A DNA stretch of 64,000 nt from NCBI GenBank assembly GCA_004154925.1, contig QJNS01000187.1:94484-158483 (forward strand), written 5' to 3'. Positions 37,721 through 49,051 of this stretch are shown here, in pieces (within the stretch, counting starts at the first letter, position 1; every line of letters begins with the position of its first letter). The notes beneath the pieces were generated by a model, which did not search any database, was not told the DNA's origin, and was given only the letters and a program-made list of their open reading frames with translations. Source of the stretch: Monosporascus cannonballus. Taxonomy: Eukaryota > Ascomycota > Sordariomycetes > Xylariales. The position numbers and the translations under genes are program-made.

Positions 37721-40700
37721 GTCTCAAATAACCATTGTTATGTCTTAAGCTATATGCAAATTGTATGAAATTTTGGAGGGTGAGGCGGTTGAGTGCGCTA
37801 TTTATTTTGACTAGCCTCTGACTGATTTTCGTATATGTTTCGTATTAAATCCTTTTGGTATTTTTTTGGAACTTATATTTTGTCCGTTTTTTAGTCCTTT
37901 AAGAAACCGTCGTTATACTGCTGGATATTATAATATATATTGCTAGGTATTGCCCGAATTATCGTAATCTTCGAGGGCATAAATATCCTTCTATAATAAT
38001 ATCCAAAATCGTATAATTAACTTTAACCAATTTTTTTCCGAAGTTTAGTTACTTGCTTAAAATATCGGTTCTGCTATTTTCTAAGCTCTTTTTATAAATA
38101 ATAACGAAGTCGAAGTTCGCCAATTTTTTCGCGTAACGGAATTATCGTTTTGTAAATTCTCTGATCGTAATAAATCGGATAAGGTTTTAATAATCCGTAT
38201 AAACTTTGACCTGATACAAATTTCCCTTTAAAAAATACTTAAATTCTCGAAAAGCTATAATAATAGCCATATATTTCTTATTTGGAATACCGTACTTAAG
38301 TTCGGCTCTTTTTAATATATATTAAAATAATATAATCAGTTATAATTTGTCTTAATTATTTCGCTATTCGTTTATTACATTTAACGCGTAATTCGAAACA
38401 TCGGTTTTTAATTTAACGAAACGGTTTAAATTGTATATAATCAGTATTGGCTTGCTAATAATCGCATTCTAAATATCTTAAAACGCCTTTTCTATTTCGA
38501 GCATTTATTTAATTTTTCTTCTCGTAAAATTCGTTAAAAGTTAATTATTTTACTAAAGTTCCGAATAAACTTTCTGTAATACTTAGCGAATCTAAGAAAT
38601 ACCTGTATTTTTTTCACCGTAATTGGCATTTGCTATTTTATAACTGCCGCGGTTTTCTTTGAATTTATTTTAATATATCCTAGAGTAATGATATATCTCA
38701 GATATTTTATTTTCTATACGTGGAATTAATTCTTTTCTGCGTTAATAAAGAACTTTATAAATGTATTTTATATGTGCTTTTTCCGTTTTAAAGAAAATAA
38801 AAATGTCGTCGTGATAGCAAACGACGAAATATCGAGGTATTTTCATAGTATATGATTTGCTATCTAATAAAAAGTTATTAGTACGTTCGTAAATTCTATT
38901 AATATAACCAGATATTTAAACAGTCCGTATTTCGTTCTGAAAGCTATTTTTTATTCGTATTTTTCCTTAATCCTAATAAGGTTATATCCAGTTTAAGATC
39001 GAATATTATAAATTATTCGACTCCGTAAAGTCGGTTTTTTGTTTCTGTAATTAAAAGTAATAATATTCGATTTTTAATAGTGATATTGTTTAGTTGTCGA
39101 TGGTTAACCAGAAATCGCAATTTTCTATTTTTTAGTACGAAAAATATTAGATATCCTATTAGTAATTTTAAAAGTCGAATCCATCCCTTTTATAATCGAT
39201 TATTTAGGTATTTTTTAAAAGCGCGTAATTCGTTTCTGCTAAGATTATAAATAAGGTAAAATTTTGTCGAAAATCCTTTTTTAAGAATTATTGTATAATC
39301 TTATTTCCTATATTTTGGTAGTTTAGTATTAAGCTCCTTTTTAAAACGTTGTTTATATCTATAGTATTATAATGGCATATTGGTTAAATCTTTTAATTTT
39401 TGGGATTATTATTTTAGATGGTTATTTAATTGCTTAAGTTTCGTTTTAATAGTAGTAATAATACGTTATATTTTTTAATACTTGTTTTTTTATATTTTAT
39501 CTCTTTGAGTAATAAGGTTTTTATCGTATCTTTATATTTTCATTCGTTATTATCTCCGATCGAATATTATGATTTTAATTTTCTTTTTTTATTTATTAAT
39601 AAGATATAAGGCGAATTCTATCTGGCCAGTCCTTTTATTAATCAAAATTTCGTACTAGCGTATTCATGATAATCCTAAGATCATATCGTAATTTCTAACG
39701 GTACGATATCGAAATTAATTATATAATATTGTCTTTGGACAAAAATTTCGAGATGATCAATTTCGCGTATAATTTTCCCATTATTATAAGCAAATTCCTG
39801 ACTTTCGGTATTCGTAATTTTATAAGGTTTTAATTTATATTTTCATAATAATTTAAGCTTATTGACCATATTTGATGTAATATAATTTCCGCCCAGAATT
39901 CTGTAATTTACTATTACGGTATATTAATGCGTTTTAATTCGTATATCCTAAATAATAAGGTTATTAACGGTTTTTATCGTCTCGTTTAAAGCTCTTTTTA
40001 AAAGTTCTTTTTAACTCCTTTAAGTTTCGTTATTCTGCAGTTCTTTCATACGTAATCTTTTTTTTAACTTTTTTTAAACCTATCGATTTTTATTTTTATT
40101 TAAATATATATTGCGTTAAGTTGCTATATTTGTCGTTATTATCTGCATATTATTTTTTTCGAACTTTATTAATTATTTTTGGTTTTAGTATAGTTTTTTT
40201 TTGTTAGATAAATCGGTCTTTTATAGTTTTGACCGTATCTTATTATGCGTTGTGCTAATTATCGTTCTAATGTTTACCTATAAACTAACGTATTTCTTTC
40301 TTAATAACCTTCTTTTCGTTAAGAACTATAATAAATACTAATTAAAAATAAAGATCCGTAACAATTTTAACAGTATTTTTTATTGTATATCAGATTAACC
40401 TTTTTTTCGTTTAATAATTATATTATTCGTAATAATAAAAAAGGTTTTTCTATAGATTTTATGTTTTTTCAGGCCTGTTTTTTTATTTCGGCTAGCTGGT
40501 AAATATTATCTTTTAGGGCTCTGGATCGAAAATATCGATATTATTATTTATTATTTTTGTTATTTTTGATACGATTTGAAAAGTCGAATGCTTCAAAATA
40601 TATACGAGTAATTCGTCCGTAAATATATTGTTTTTATTTTTCGTAATCGGCATATTTTTCGCCGTCGATAATATATGGCATGTATTTTGCCGTATCGATT

Positions 40701-42017
40701 AGGGGTTCCGGGACAGATTTTTTTCTGTTTAATTCTAGTATTTGCGTAATTATTCCTATAATTTTTCTTATTATGTTCGTAATATTTATTAAGCCAGTTT
40801 TCTAGCTTTATATATTTCTTATTAGACTTTACGCTATAAAGTGCCTGATACGTACTTAGGCCGAATTATATTAATAAATTTATTTTCGTTTTTCTAATCT
40901 CTTTTAAATTATTTTTCGGGTCCGAGATTTTAATTATTCTGACGGGTTTTTTAGGTGTTTTATATCACATTGCTTTATGTCCTATTTTATTGTAATTGAA
41001 ATATTTGATTTAATTTTAATTTCTTTTATAAATAACCTCTAGTTCTAATATTCTAGTTTTGTTCTATAAAAAGTGTTATCGTATTAAGAAACGTTAATAT
41101 TAGCCGTATATCGAGATTTGTTATTATTTTTTTTAGTGCTTTTAATACGTTAAGCGTATTATCGTTCGTCGATCGTAACTGTTATAATAATATAATCCGA
41201 TAAATAATTAAACCGATTAAGCTTAAAAAGTTTTTCTGTATTTTTTTAAGTTTTCGAAAAATTTCATTATTAATATTGTTTATATTTAATTTAATTTAAA
41301 TATTAATTAAACAAACGCATTACTGTAATTAAATATTAATCTTTTTTATCGTAATTATTGGATTTATATTTCGGCCGTTATATTTTTGTTTATTATTTTA
41401 AAACTATTCGTTAATATTTATTGAAATTATTTATAATCGTATTATATTCGTATTATTTCCGGATTTCGTTTTTCGATTGATAAAACAACGTTTTTTTTAT
41501 AACGAGCTTAAACCAAATAGCCGTATTTCCGATAAGTTGTCCGATAGGGAATTTAATTCGTATAATAAACGTAATTAATCAAATAAAAAAAAATACTCGA
41601 AAGATGTTCGGCATTAAATTAAAAATAGTTATAACTTGGTCAAAGTTCCGTCGAAAAATTCTGGTTTAAAGTGTTTAACAATTTTCTTTAATTCCTTAAT
41701 AAAATTTAACTAAATAATCTGGCTTATTCGAAAAGATTTTTCGATTTCGAAAGCCTTCTTTTTTAAATTTTTTATAAGCGGCTTAAAAAAACGTCGTAAA
41801 ATTATTGTTGGTTTTTTAAGTTAAAAAATACGTTTATTTATAACATCTAGGTATTAAAAAACTTTTTCGCGAAAAAACGAAATTATTTTTTTCGAATTTT
41901 TTCCCGATATTTAAATTATTAAGAATTTAGTAAATAAGCTATTCGAGCTGTTAATCAATATAATATCGGTAATATAATTTAAAATATAATGATATTATTA
42001 AATAAAATTTTATAATA

Positions 42018-42369
42018 TATAACGGTTAAACAATTTAATTGATTATTAAACCTTAATTATACGGATTTTATTAATAAAAATATTACAACTTTTAAATAAT
42101 AAATATAATAACGTATTATATTTCGTAATATTAAAAATATTTTAAATAACGAATTATTATTACAAACTAAAATTATCTAAATTATGGAAATAATAAACGT
42201 ATATATTTTATGCCGACCTACTGGCTTACTACTAGTAAATTAGTCATCCGGGTCGTTAGTTTACTATTAATAAGTTGGTAATCTATTACGTAACTTGACC
42301 CGCTATCTTTTCTTGGCTTGTCTTTGTCGAAGACTGTTTCTGGAGGCCGTAGCCCGTTAGGTCGTATCA
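42018..42369 (-). repeat. LTR, right end of copy C (5' LTR)
   Basis: It is read from TATAACGGTTAAAC to TTAGGTCGTATCA, 352 bp. The core, with CCGACCTACTGGCTTACTAC, differs from that of the left LTR of copy C. It abuts directly on copy D. Confidence 0.7.
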
Positions 42370-42393
42370 TGATTTCGTTATTATTTACAAAAG

Positions 42394-42523
42394 TGTTACG
42401 GCTTGGTCCACTGTAAGAGCTCCAGTATATATGCAGCTGTAAGCACCAGGATGGTCGCCACAATTGCGATCATTCCACCGATCTTTTGCCCTGGTGGCGT
42501 AATGGTATGGTGCAGCCATAACA
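42394..42523. repeat. Small solo LTR (130 bp), family 2, in copy D
   Basis: It begins TGTTACGGCTTGGTCC and ends GCAGCCATAACA. Perfect 5-bp duplication AAAAG at 42389-42393 and 42524-42528. Nearly the same as the copy at 2242-2373, and hardly mutated in contrast to the DNA around it. Copy E (26100 onward) shows the uninterrupted target region. Confidence 0.88.
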
Positions 42524-44691
42524 AAAAGGGTCTTAAAGAATAGCAGAGCTGATATTTTAAGCAGACGACTAGATCTTAAGAAAAAATTGGTTAAAATTAG
42601 CGATATAATTTTTGATGCTATTATAAAAAGATATTTACACTTACGACAGATTATGATAATACGAGCTATGTTCTTTGATATGTATTAGAAAATCCAGCAA
42701 TATAATAATTTATGAAAAAATCAAAAAACAGATAAAATATAAATATTAGAAGAATATTAAGGAGACTTAGTACGAAAAATATACGAATATTGGTTATATA
42801 AATACATAGAGATTTATAAGACCTTAAAACAGCGTTAACGCATATAGTATTTTTCAAATATAAAAATAATAGTTTAAAAAGTTCGAAAATGATGCGACTT
42901 ATATTGCAAACCTAAGATATAACAATATAAGCCTTATAAAGAATTATAACTATTATTAATCTTAAAACGACTATAGGATTCGGTTAGTATGAATTTTATT
43001 ATTAAACTTTCTTTATTCAAAAATTTAACGATAAAAATATATTACGATAGTATTTTCGTAATTATTAATCGATTTATAAAATTTTCTAATTTTTACATTA
43101 TTATAAGAATATAAACGCCGAATAAATAGCATATATTTTTTAGAAATATTTTTAACATTTACGGAGTATTAATAGCAATTATTTTAAATAATGAATTATT
43201 ATTTGTATTTAAATTTTAACAAAGCTTTATAATATAAATCGATCTAAATTATAAATTGTTCAGCGTTTTTAAGCCTTAAATGAATAAATAAACGAAATAG
43301 ACGAACTAAATCTTAAAAATGTATTTACGATATTATATTAATTACGAATAAAATAATTAGGTTCAACCATTACTAATTATATAATCGGTTTATAATATTA
43401 ATTATTATAAAAGTATTACGATAATATTTACGAACGTTAATTTTGACTTTATTCTGGAAATTTATAAGGAAACATACAACGACGACTTAATTAATATCAA
43501 AGTAAGTTTTATAGTAAAATAGTTACGATAATTATATTAAAAAGTAAGAATAAAATTAGAATTTGCACGAAATTAAATAAATAAGTATTATAACGAAAAA
43601 TAATTTAAAAAAAATTAAAAAAGGGGAAATAGTTTTTTTCCTTACTAAAAATGTTTAAATAAAACGATTTAGTAAAAAAAACTTGATTTTAAAAATATCG
43701 GCCTATATAAAATTATTCAAAAAATTTAAAAATTAATTATTAATTAGAATTTTTACTAAAAGTTAAATTTTATCTAATGCTTTATATTTTTTTTATTTAT
43801 GTTAGTAATAAGTATAATTAAGGTACATGCGGCGCAACGTAATATGAAAATCGAAAATAAAATAACGTATAAAATAAAAAAATTCGATAAACAGAAATAA
43901 AACGGATTTACGTAATACCTGATTAAATAAAAAAAAGCACCCGGATTCCGAAAATGCCTAGAAACCCGCCAAAAACATTATTGACGTCTAACGTTTATTA
44001 AAAAAACTTTCACCGACAACGAAAAATGCACTCTAATTAACGGTTAATTAATTAATAATATCGACTTCGGACCAGCCGGTCGGAAACGCAGCCTGTGCTA
44101 ACGTAATAGCTGTAACGGCAATCTCTAACTATTCCTATTCTTAACGTTCTTGTTTTTCCAATTCGTCCAATAACTAAAAATTACGTTATACTATAATAAT
44201 ACCTTTCGAACGACCCAGCACCTTTTATTTACGTAAACGAATAAGACGAAAAAAGGCTTTACTTATTTTTTCTTCATAATAACGTTGAGCCTTAAGATAA
44301 AGGCATTAAAGCTTTAATAATTATTTCTTAATAAGCGCCTTTTCGCCCTTTAAATACTGATATTCGCGACGAATATTTTACAAACAAAAAGCGGTATGTG
44401 GGTATTATTACAAAACCGGCTCCAATTAATATATTTTTTACACCTTAAAACATTCTTTATTATTTTATACTTATTATTTTTTCAAAAAAAATAATAAAAA
44501 TAAGGTATAATTTCGTACTCGAATTCGTCAAAAGCTATTACGAAATTAATGCAACAAACAGTGAAAAAACGAAGAATATAACGAATGTTGGAAATACGAA
44601 ATAACATATTTAAAAAACGAAAAAAAAAAATCACTTATCTAATAAGAAAAAAAGAAATGTTAAAAGCAAGATCTTTAGAAAAAGAAAATCG

Positions 44692-45074
44692 TATTACAAT
44701 TTAACAGGCTTCGATTTTAAAAAACGGTTAAACAAAGATAATACGAATCACCTCCTAAATTACGTAATAAGTAATTACTACCAAGTTGGTAATTATTAAT
44801 CATTAATAATGATCTTAAATAATCACGATTACTATTAAATACATAATTATAAGTAATTACGCCAAAAATAAGAAGAATATATATGTTTATTATATCTATA
44901 ATCTAAATAATACTAATTTGTAATATATATTAATACCAATAATTTGTTATGCACCTTTAGTATTATAAAAGCGTAACTAAATTATTTATTTGTTCCAGAT
45001 TCCCACAATATTCCTGCTAACATAAACCCGTACGACTAAGGTTTAATAGTTGGTTAAACCGCCCAGTCGTCACA
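44692..45074 (+). repeat. 3' LTR of copy D, bordering gene island 2
   Basis: It runs from TATTACAATTTAACAGGC to GCCCAGTCGTCACA, 383 bp. The outer 75 bp (45000-45074) are almost unmutated, while the remainder is A/T-converted. Gene-island DNA begins soon after its last base. Confidence 0.85.
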
Positions 45075-45266
45075 GTTAACGCAAAGATTTCCTACGCTTT
45101 ATCTTTTTAATCGCTCGCGCCGTACGGAATTAAGCAGAAAGCTGCACATCGTTCGAAAGCGCAAATTCTGACGAATAACAAAATATTTTTTCAATTTTTA
45201 AAAATGGTGTTAAAAAGCTTTTTATAGGGAAAAAAATCAGTAAGTAGATCAACGCGCAACGCGGTT

Positions 45267-46890
45267 GTGGGGTGGCGCGTTGGGGGGATGGGGCGTTGGT
45301 GGGGGGTCGCCTTATTAGTTCAGTATAATGCCCAGGTCGACCCGCCAGATGAATTACGAACCGACAGTCGCGGGGAGCCCATGGAGGAGGCGGTCGCCTA
45401 TGGACGGTCAGACATTATCAGAGTCCTCGCTGAAGGTGGCGCAGATATCAACCGCCGGTTTAGCGGAGGCCGCACTCTCACTCACATAGGGCTGGACGGC
45501 ATGGGGCTGGGAGCCCTCCTTGGATTTAGACCCATTTTGGACGTCAAGTCGGATAACGGCAGCGCACCGCTGCACGAGATTGAGGAATCGACGCCCATTG
45601 GGAACGTCAAGCTGCTCGTCCGCGCAGGGTCCGACATTAATCTCACGAACAGCCTGAACAAGACGCCCTTGACCCTTGCTCTAAGCCGTAAACACAGGGA
45701 GGCAGCTAGATACTATCTATCAAAAAAAGCCGACATAGACATAGTCTCCTCTGCCTACGGTGGTCCGCTACACAATGCCTGTCATGCGGGCCTGGTGGAT
45801 TTGGTTAAGGAGTTCATAGCTGCAGGGGCAGTTGTTAACCTGGCGGTTCCTGGCATCGCTGACACGCCACTCTCATCGATATTTGTCGGGTATGAGCGCA
45901 GTTCGAGCTCCGATGAAACGAAAACGCATTTGATGAACATCCTTCTCGAAGCGGGGCAGACATCAAGGGATCAGGCGGCTTATTCGGCACCGTCGCAGGG
46001 GCTGTAGCTTGGGGCGGCGAGAGTGTCCATCTAGCCATGTTGGTCTCGAAAGGCGCAAGCTTGCTCCCCGGTGATAGCATGGGCAGACAGCCACTTCACC
46101 TTGCTGCCGTGCGCGGGAAGAGGGACATGCTTTCCCTCATCCTGGATGCCGGCGGAGAGGCCACCGCGAAGGACAGTTCCGAACGTAACGCTGTAAGCTG
46201 GGCTGCGCAGGGCGGTAAAATAGATATACTCAGCGATTTACTGCAACTCAGTGGAGCCGGAGCTATCAACGAACCTGATGCAGATGGATGGACGCCGCTG
46301 TGCTGGGCCGCAAGAGGCGTTGGGACTAGTTTTAAAAGTGCGGGAGGGGGTCAATACGAAATGATCAAGGAGTTACTGGATCGAGGGGCTGATCGGTCCG
46401 TAAAGTCTCGTGTCCAAGGGAAAGAGTATACGCCTGCGGGTATTGCGAGGTATCACGGCTGTGGTAACGATGTCATGGAACTCCTCACCCCTGATAAGGG
46501 AGTAGGTCAGCCACCAAACGGTGATGGCATGCCGAGCTTTGCAAACAACGAACGTTTGAGAGACGCTGACATCTACTGTGACTTCTGTCTTTTTGTAAGT
46601 TGGCCTTTCATCGCTTTGTTAACCACCCCAGCTGATAGTTCGATTAGGACTGCTACGGCTTTACGTACTCATGCAAGACGTGCATAGACTTCGACTTCTG
46701 CTACAAGTGTTATAATTCGAAGCACAGGATACATTGGCCTGGTCATGAGTTTGAGAAGCACGGTCCGGAGTTCATTGTGGACACTGTGGCTCCCCGATCT
46801 CGAAGCTCCTCGCCTGCGCCGTCATCGAGTGAGATTACAAGTACATCCGCTAGTGATTCAGACGATGAGAGCGAGGATGAAGAAATTTAG
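45267..46890 (+). pseudogene. Ankyrin-repeat / ZZ zinc-finger protein, frameshifted
   Basis: About ten ankyrin-like units are seen, for example GNVKLLVRAGSDINLTN, GLVDLVKEFIAAGAVVNLA, MGRQPLHLAAVRGKRDMLSL and DGWTPLCWAA. A C-terminal ZZ finger follows: CDFCLF before an intron at 46595-46647 (GTAAGT...TTAG), then DCYGFTYSCKTCIDFDFCYK and HWPGHEFEK. The tail is Ser- and acid-rich and ends at TAG 46888-46890. The frame breaks near 45955: GCGGGGCAGACATC reads on only if one more G is supplied in the G-run, so the repeat ILLEAG/ADIKGSGG is split between two frames. The N-terminus is unclear; the first codons at 45267 follow mutated LTR-flank DNA, so the 5' part is probably lost. A homopolymer sequencing error is the main alternative for the shift. 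Confidence 0.75.
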
Positions 46891-47109
46891 TAAAGCCATT
46901 CGGAGTTGGTAGAAGCAGCGATCGTCAGAGCAAATTTGAACTTAATGGACTGACCTACTCACTATCTGGCACCTCGTTAGGCCTGAATAGGCGATTCATT
47001 TATAAACCGGACTATCTCCGTATGCTCGCAATCGAAAATGTTGTGCTATTCTGTCAGATAACCAATTGTTAGCTCCACTGAGCTACGAGCCGCATTTCTA
47101 CTATGGCTG

Positions 47110-48760
47110 CTACCCTACTGATGGATCCCTTAGCTGCATTTTCACTTCGATAGGCCGCTTCTCAACTAGTAAGAATGTCCTCAGATCTTCCCACTTTAGT
47201 CGTTTCTCCTCCACTACGCTAAAATCGAACGTCCACAGTAGCTTCGTGAGAATCAGTCGCATCTCCGCCCACGCGAGATGTTGACCCATACAAGATTGAG
47301 GGCCGACACTGAATGGCTGTACAGCCTCACGTCTATCTCTGAAGAAAGAGGATTTGGAGTTTGTGCTTGCCTCAGGGAGCCAACGCTCTGGGAGGAAAGA
47401 AGCAGCACAATGGAAGTAGTTCGGGTCTCGATTATTGTGTATGCCTGAATAGACACCGCTGTCTAGGCGACTGAAGTTAGAAGAAAATTTATAACTCAGA
47501 TAAAGCGCCATGAACTCACTTTGCCCGGGAGCCAAGTCCCACATACGGTGTCGCCACCACTCGGTACCCGTCTAGGAAGCACCCACGGTATCGGGGGGCA
47601 TAGCCGTAGAGCTTCACTAATAACAGCATTTAAGTAAGGGAGCTTCCGTAAAATATCTAGGGTTATTTCGTCTTCGGTCCGAAACCGCTGGCGGATTTCT
47701 CGTACGAGGGTGTGTAGCTTGTCTTGATGGTTAACGAGATAATTCAGAGCCCCGCACAAGACGGTCGCCGTGGTTTCGCTTCCCGCAGTTGTCAAAACCA
47801 TAAACGTCGTATTGATCACCCCAATTGGGAGCTCTCCCCCCTCATTGGCAGTGATGACATGGGACATGATATCTGGCCGTTCAAGCTCGAAGTTGAGCCG
47901 CCGGTGTACCTTACCAACGATCTGTTGGTAATGATCCCTCTGCATCTTCCTAAGCGAAGGAGGGATACATTTCATAAGGAGAAACTCCACAAGTGGATAG
48001 AAGCGTGCCGCCGCCACGAAGGAAGCAGCTTTGACACTGTTGAAGAGGAGTGCGATCCATGGATGATATCTGGAGTGTTGAAGGCAGTCAAACGACTCCC
48101 CAAAACCCAGGTCTCCAAATATGTCAAAAGTTGTGAAGTTGAACCAAGGCGCAATGTCGATCTTGGCGCCCTTTCCTTGAGGCTCTCTGGACGCATACTC
48201 GCGAAGTCGTTCAATCAATAGATTCACATATCGATGCAATACCGGTTCCTGGCCTCTCAAGGCGCGCAGTGTGAACCCTGGGGACAAGATTTTGCGGATG
48301 CGGGCATGCAGTTTGGGATTAATGGCACTGATCAATGACTCCGGCATACCCGGGTTGACTCTTCCACCAGACAGCGTCCTTCAGGAATTGTTGGTGACCC
48401 GGACGAAGCTGGAATATGTCATTCCAGGCTTCTGCTTGAGCGAATGTGACTTCGTTTGGCGCAATACGCAACACTGGCCCATACCTTCGGTGTAGTCTTT
48501 CGATGTCGTGCACGATGGTGCCTTTTAGCAGCGCAATCACGAATGGCAGTCGTGAAGCTCCCCAAGTACGCGGTCCAGGGACTTTAGCAAGGGGATGGAA
48601 TTTGAGATTGTAGATGACTTGAACCAGGGGATACTATGCATTATTAGCATTCAAGATCTCTTATCTGAGCGAAGGGCTTCCGACGCCATTCGTCTTACCA
48701 ACAGCAACGCCAGCAACATAATAATATTAGCTGACCAGACGACTGCAATTCCACACCAGA
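47110..48760 (-). pseudogene. Cytochrome P450 monooxygenase pseudogene
   Basis: A fungal class II P450, closest in feel to the CYP65/trichothecene-type group (uncertain). Order on the minus strand: hinge FHPLAKVPGPRTWG (about 48575-48605), YGPVLRIAPNEVTF, I-helix TTAGSETTA, K-helix EALR, FLPERW, and heme loop FSVGPQSCMGQ with the Cys ligand. An intron at 47463-47519 (GTGAGT...CCTAG) joins GTWLPGK to TAVSIQAY. The frame is broken at least twice: one extra base near 48350 (SQPG to MPESLIS) and one missing base near 47432 (IQAYTI to RDPNYFHC). A hydrophobic anchor exon may lie at about 48699-48745 (VAGVAVV, donor GTAAGA), but its frame holds a stop. It is divergent from the dehydrogenase pseudogene next door. 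Confidence 0.85.
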
Positions 48761-49051
48761 TGCCATCGCCACACTTTTTAGCGTTTTCTTGTTAGTCGAA
48801 TGACGATCACAATATGGCAATCCGGGAGGATGAAAATCCGAGAAGGAAAAACGAAGGAGGGGATTTAACATGTGGTGGGCTAAGCCAGCACCTTGCGGCT
48901 AACATCAGTTTTACCACAACATCGGAGCAGGGGTACGCACCCCCCTTGCATTTTTTTGTCACTTTCCGCCAAGCATGGTTCCTTTATGCGAATGTTCCCA
49001 ATACCAAACTTTGTATCAGCAGCGACCGATCTCACCTACATTCCGTGTATC
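48761..49051. other. Divergent intergenic region between P450 and dehydrogenase
   Basis: About 290 bp that should have held both promoters. No gene and no repeat with a partner seen. Confidence 0.4.

Larger units (their letters stand above)
30569..37822 (+). mobile_element. Tc1/mariner-like DNA transposon relic, split by a Copia element
   Basis: Terminal inverted repeats: left 30569-30597 (CAGGCGCTAGTCAAAATAAA...) and right, ending at 37822, whose complement starts CAGAGGCTAGTCAAAATAAA; 26 of 29 positions agree. Direct repeats ACTGAT flank it at 30563-30568 and 37823-37828, and the sibling Gypsy copies show this hexamer position only once, so it is the target duplication. Its body is 30569-30599 plus 36359-37822, about 1.5 kb, the usual Tc1-like size. 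The transposase relic is described separately. A 6-bp duplication is not what Tc1/mariner elements make (TA). Confidence 0.75.
21378..42369 (-). mobile_element. Ty3/Gypsy chromovirus copy C, host of a nested insertion stack
   Basis: A minus-strand Gypsy element whose parts are 21378-21891, 28631-29282, 29495-30568 and 37829-42369. Left LTR 21378-21762, right LTR 42018-42369. A chromodomain relic lies at about 29155-29265, and the integrase-to-gag remnants align in order with copy A (for example 30000-30560 with 8930-9490, then 37830 onward with 9490 onward). The insertions are copy E (with TTGCT), a solo LTR (with CTTAT) and a Tc1-like transposon (with ACTGAT). Removing them leaves 6781 bp, the family length. 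The outer LTRs have different cores, and the flanks (ACTAG on the left, TGATT on the right) do not match. Stops occur throughout. Confidence 0.8.
42370..45074 (+). mobile_element. Ty3/Gypsy chromovirus copy D, 5'-truncated
   Basis: A plus-strand element that begins abruptly within RNase H: DFVIIYK at 42371 corresponds to 26093 in copy E. It continues through integrase and chromodomain remnants (about 43900-43990) to a 3' LTR at 44692-45074. LTR, gag, protease and reverse transcriptase are missing at the left. A small solo LTR is inserted at 42394-42523. All frames carry stops. Confidence 0.85.
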
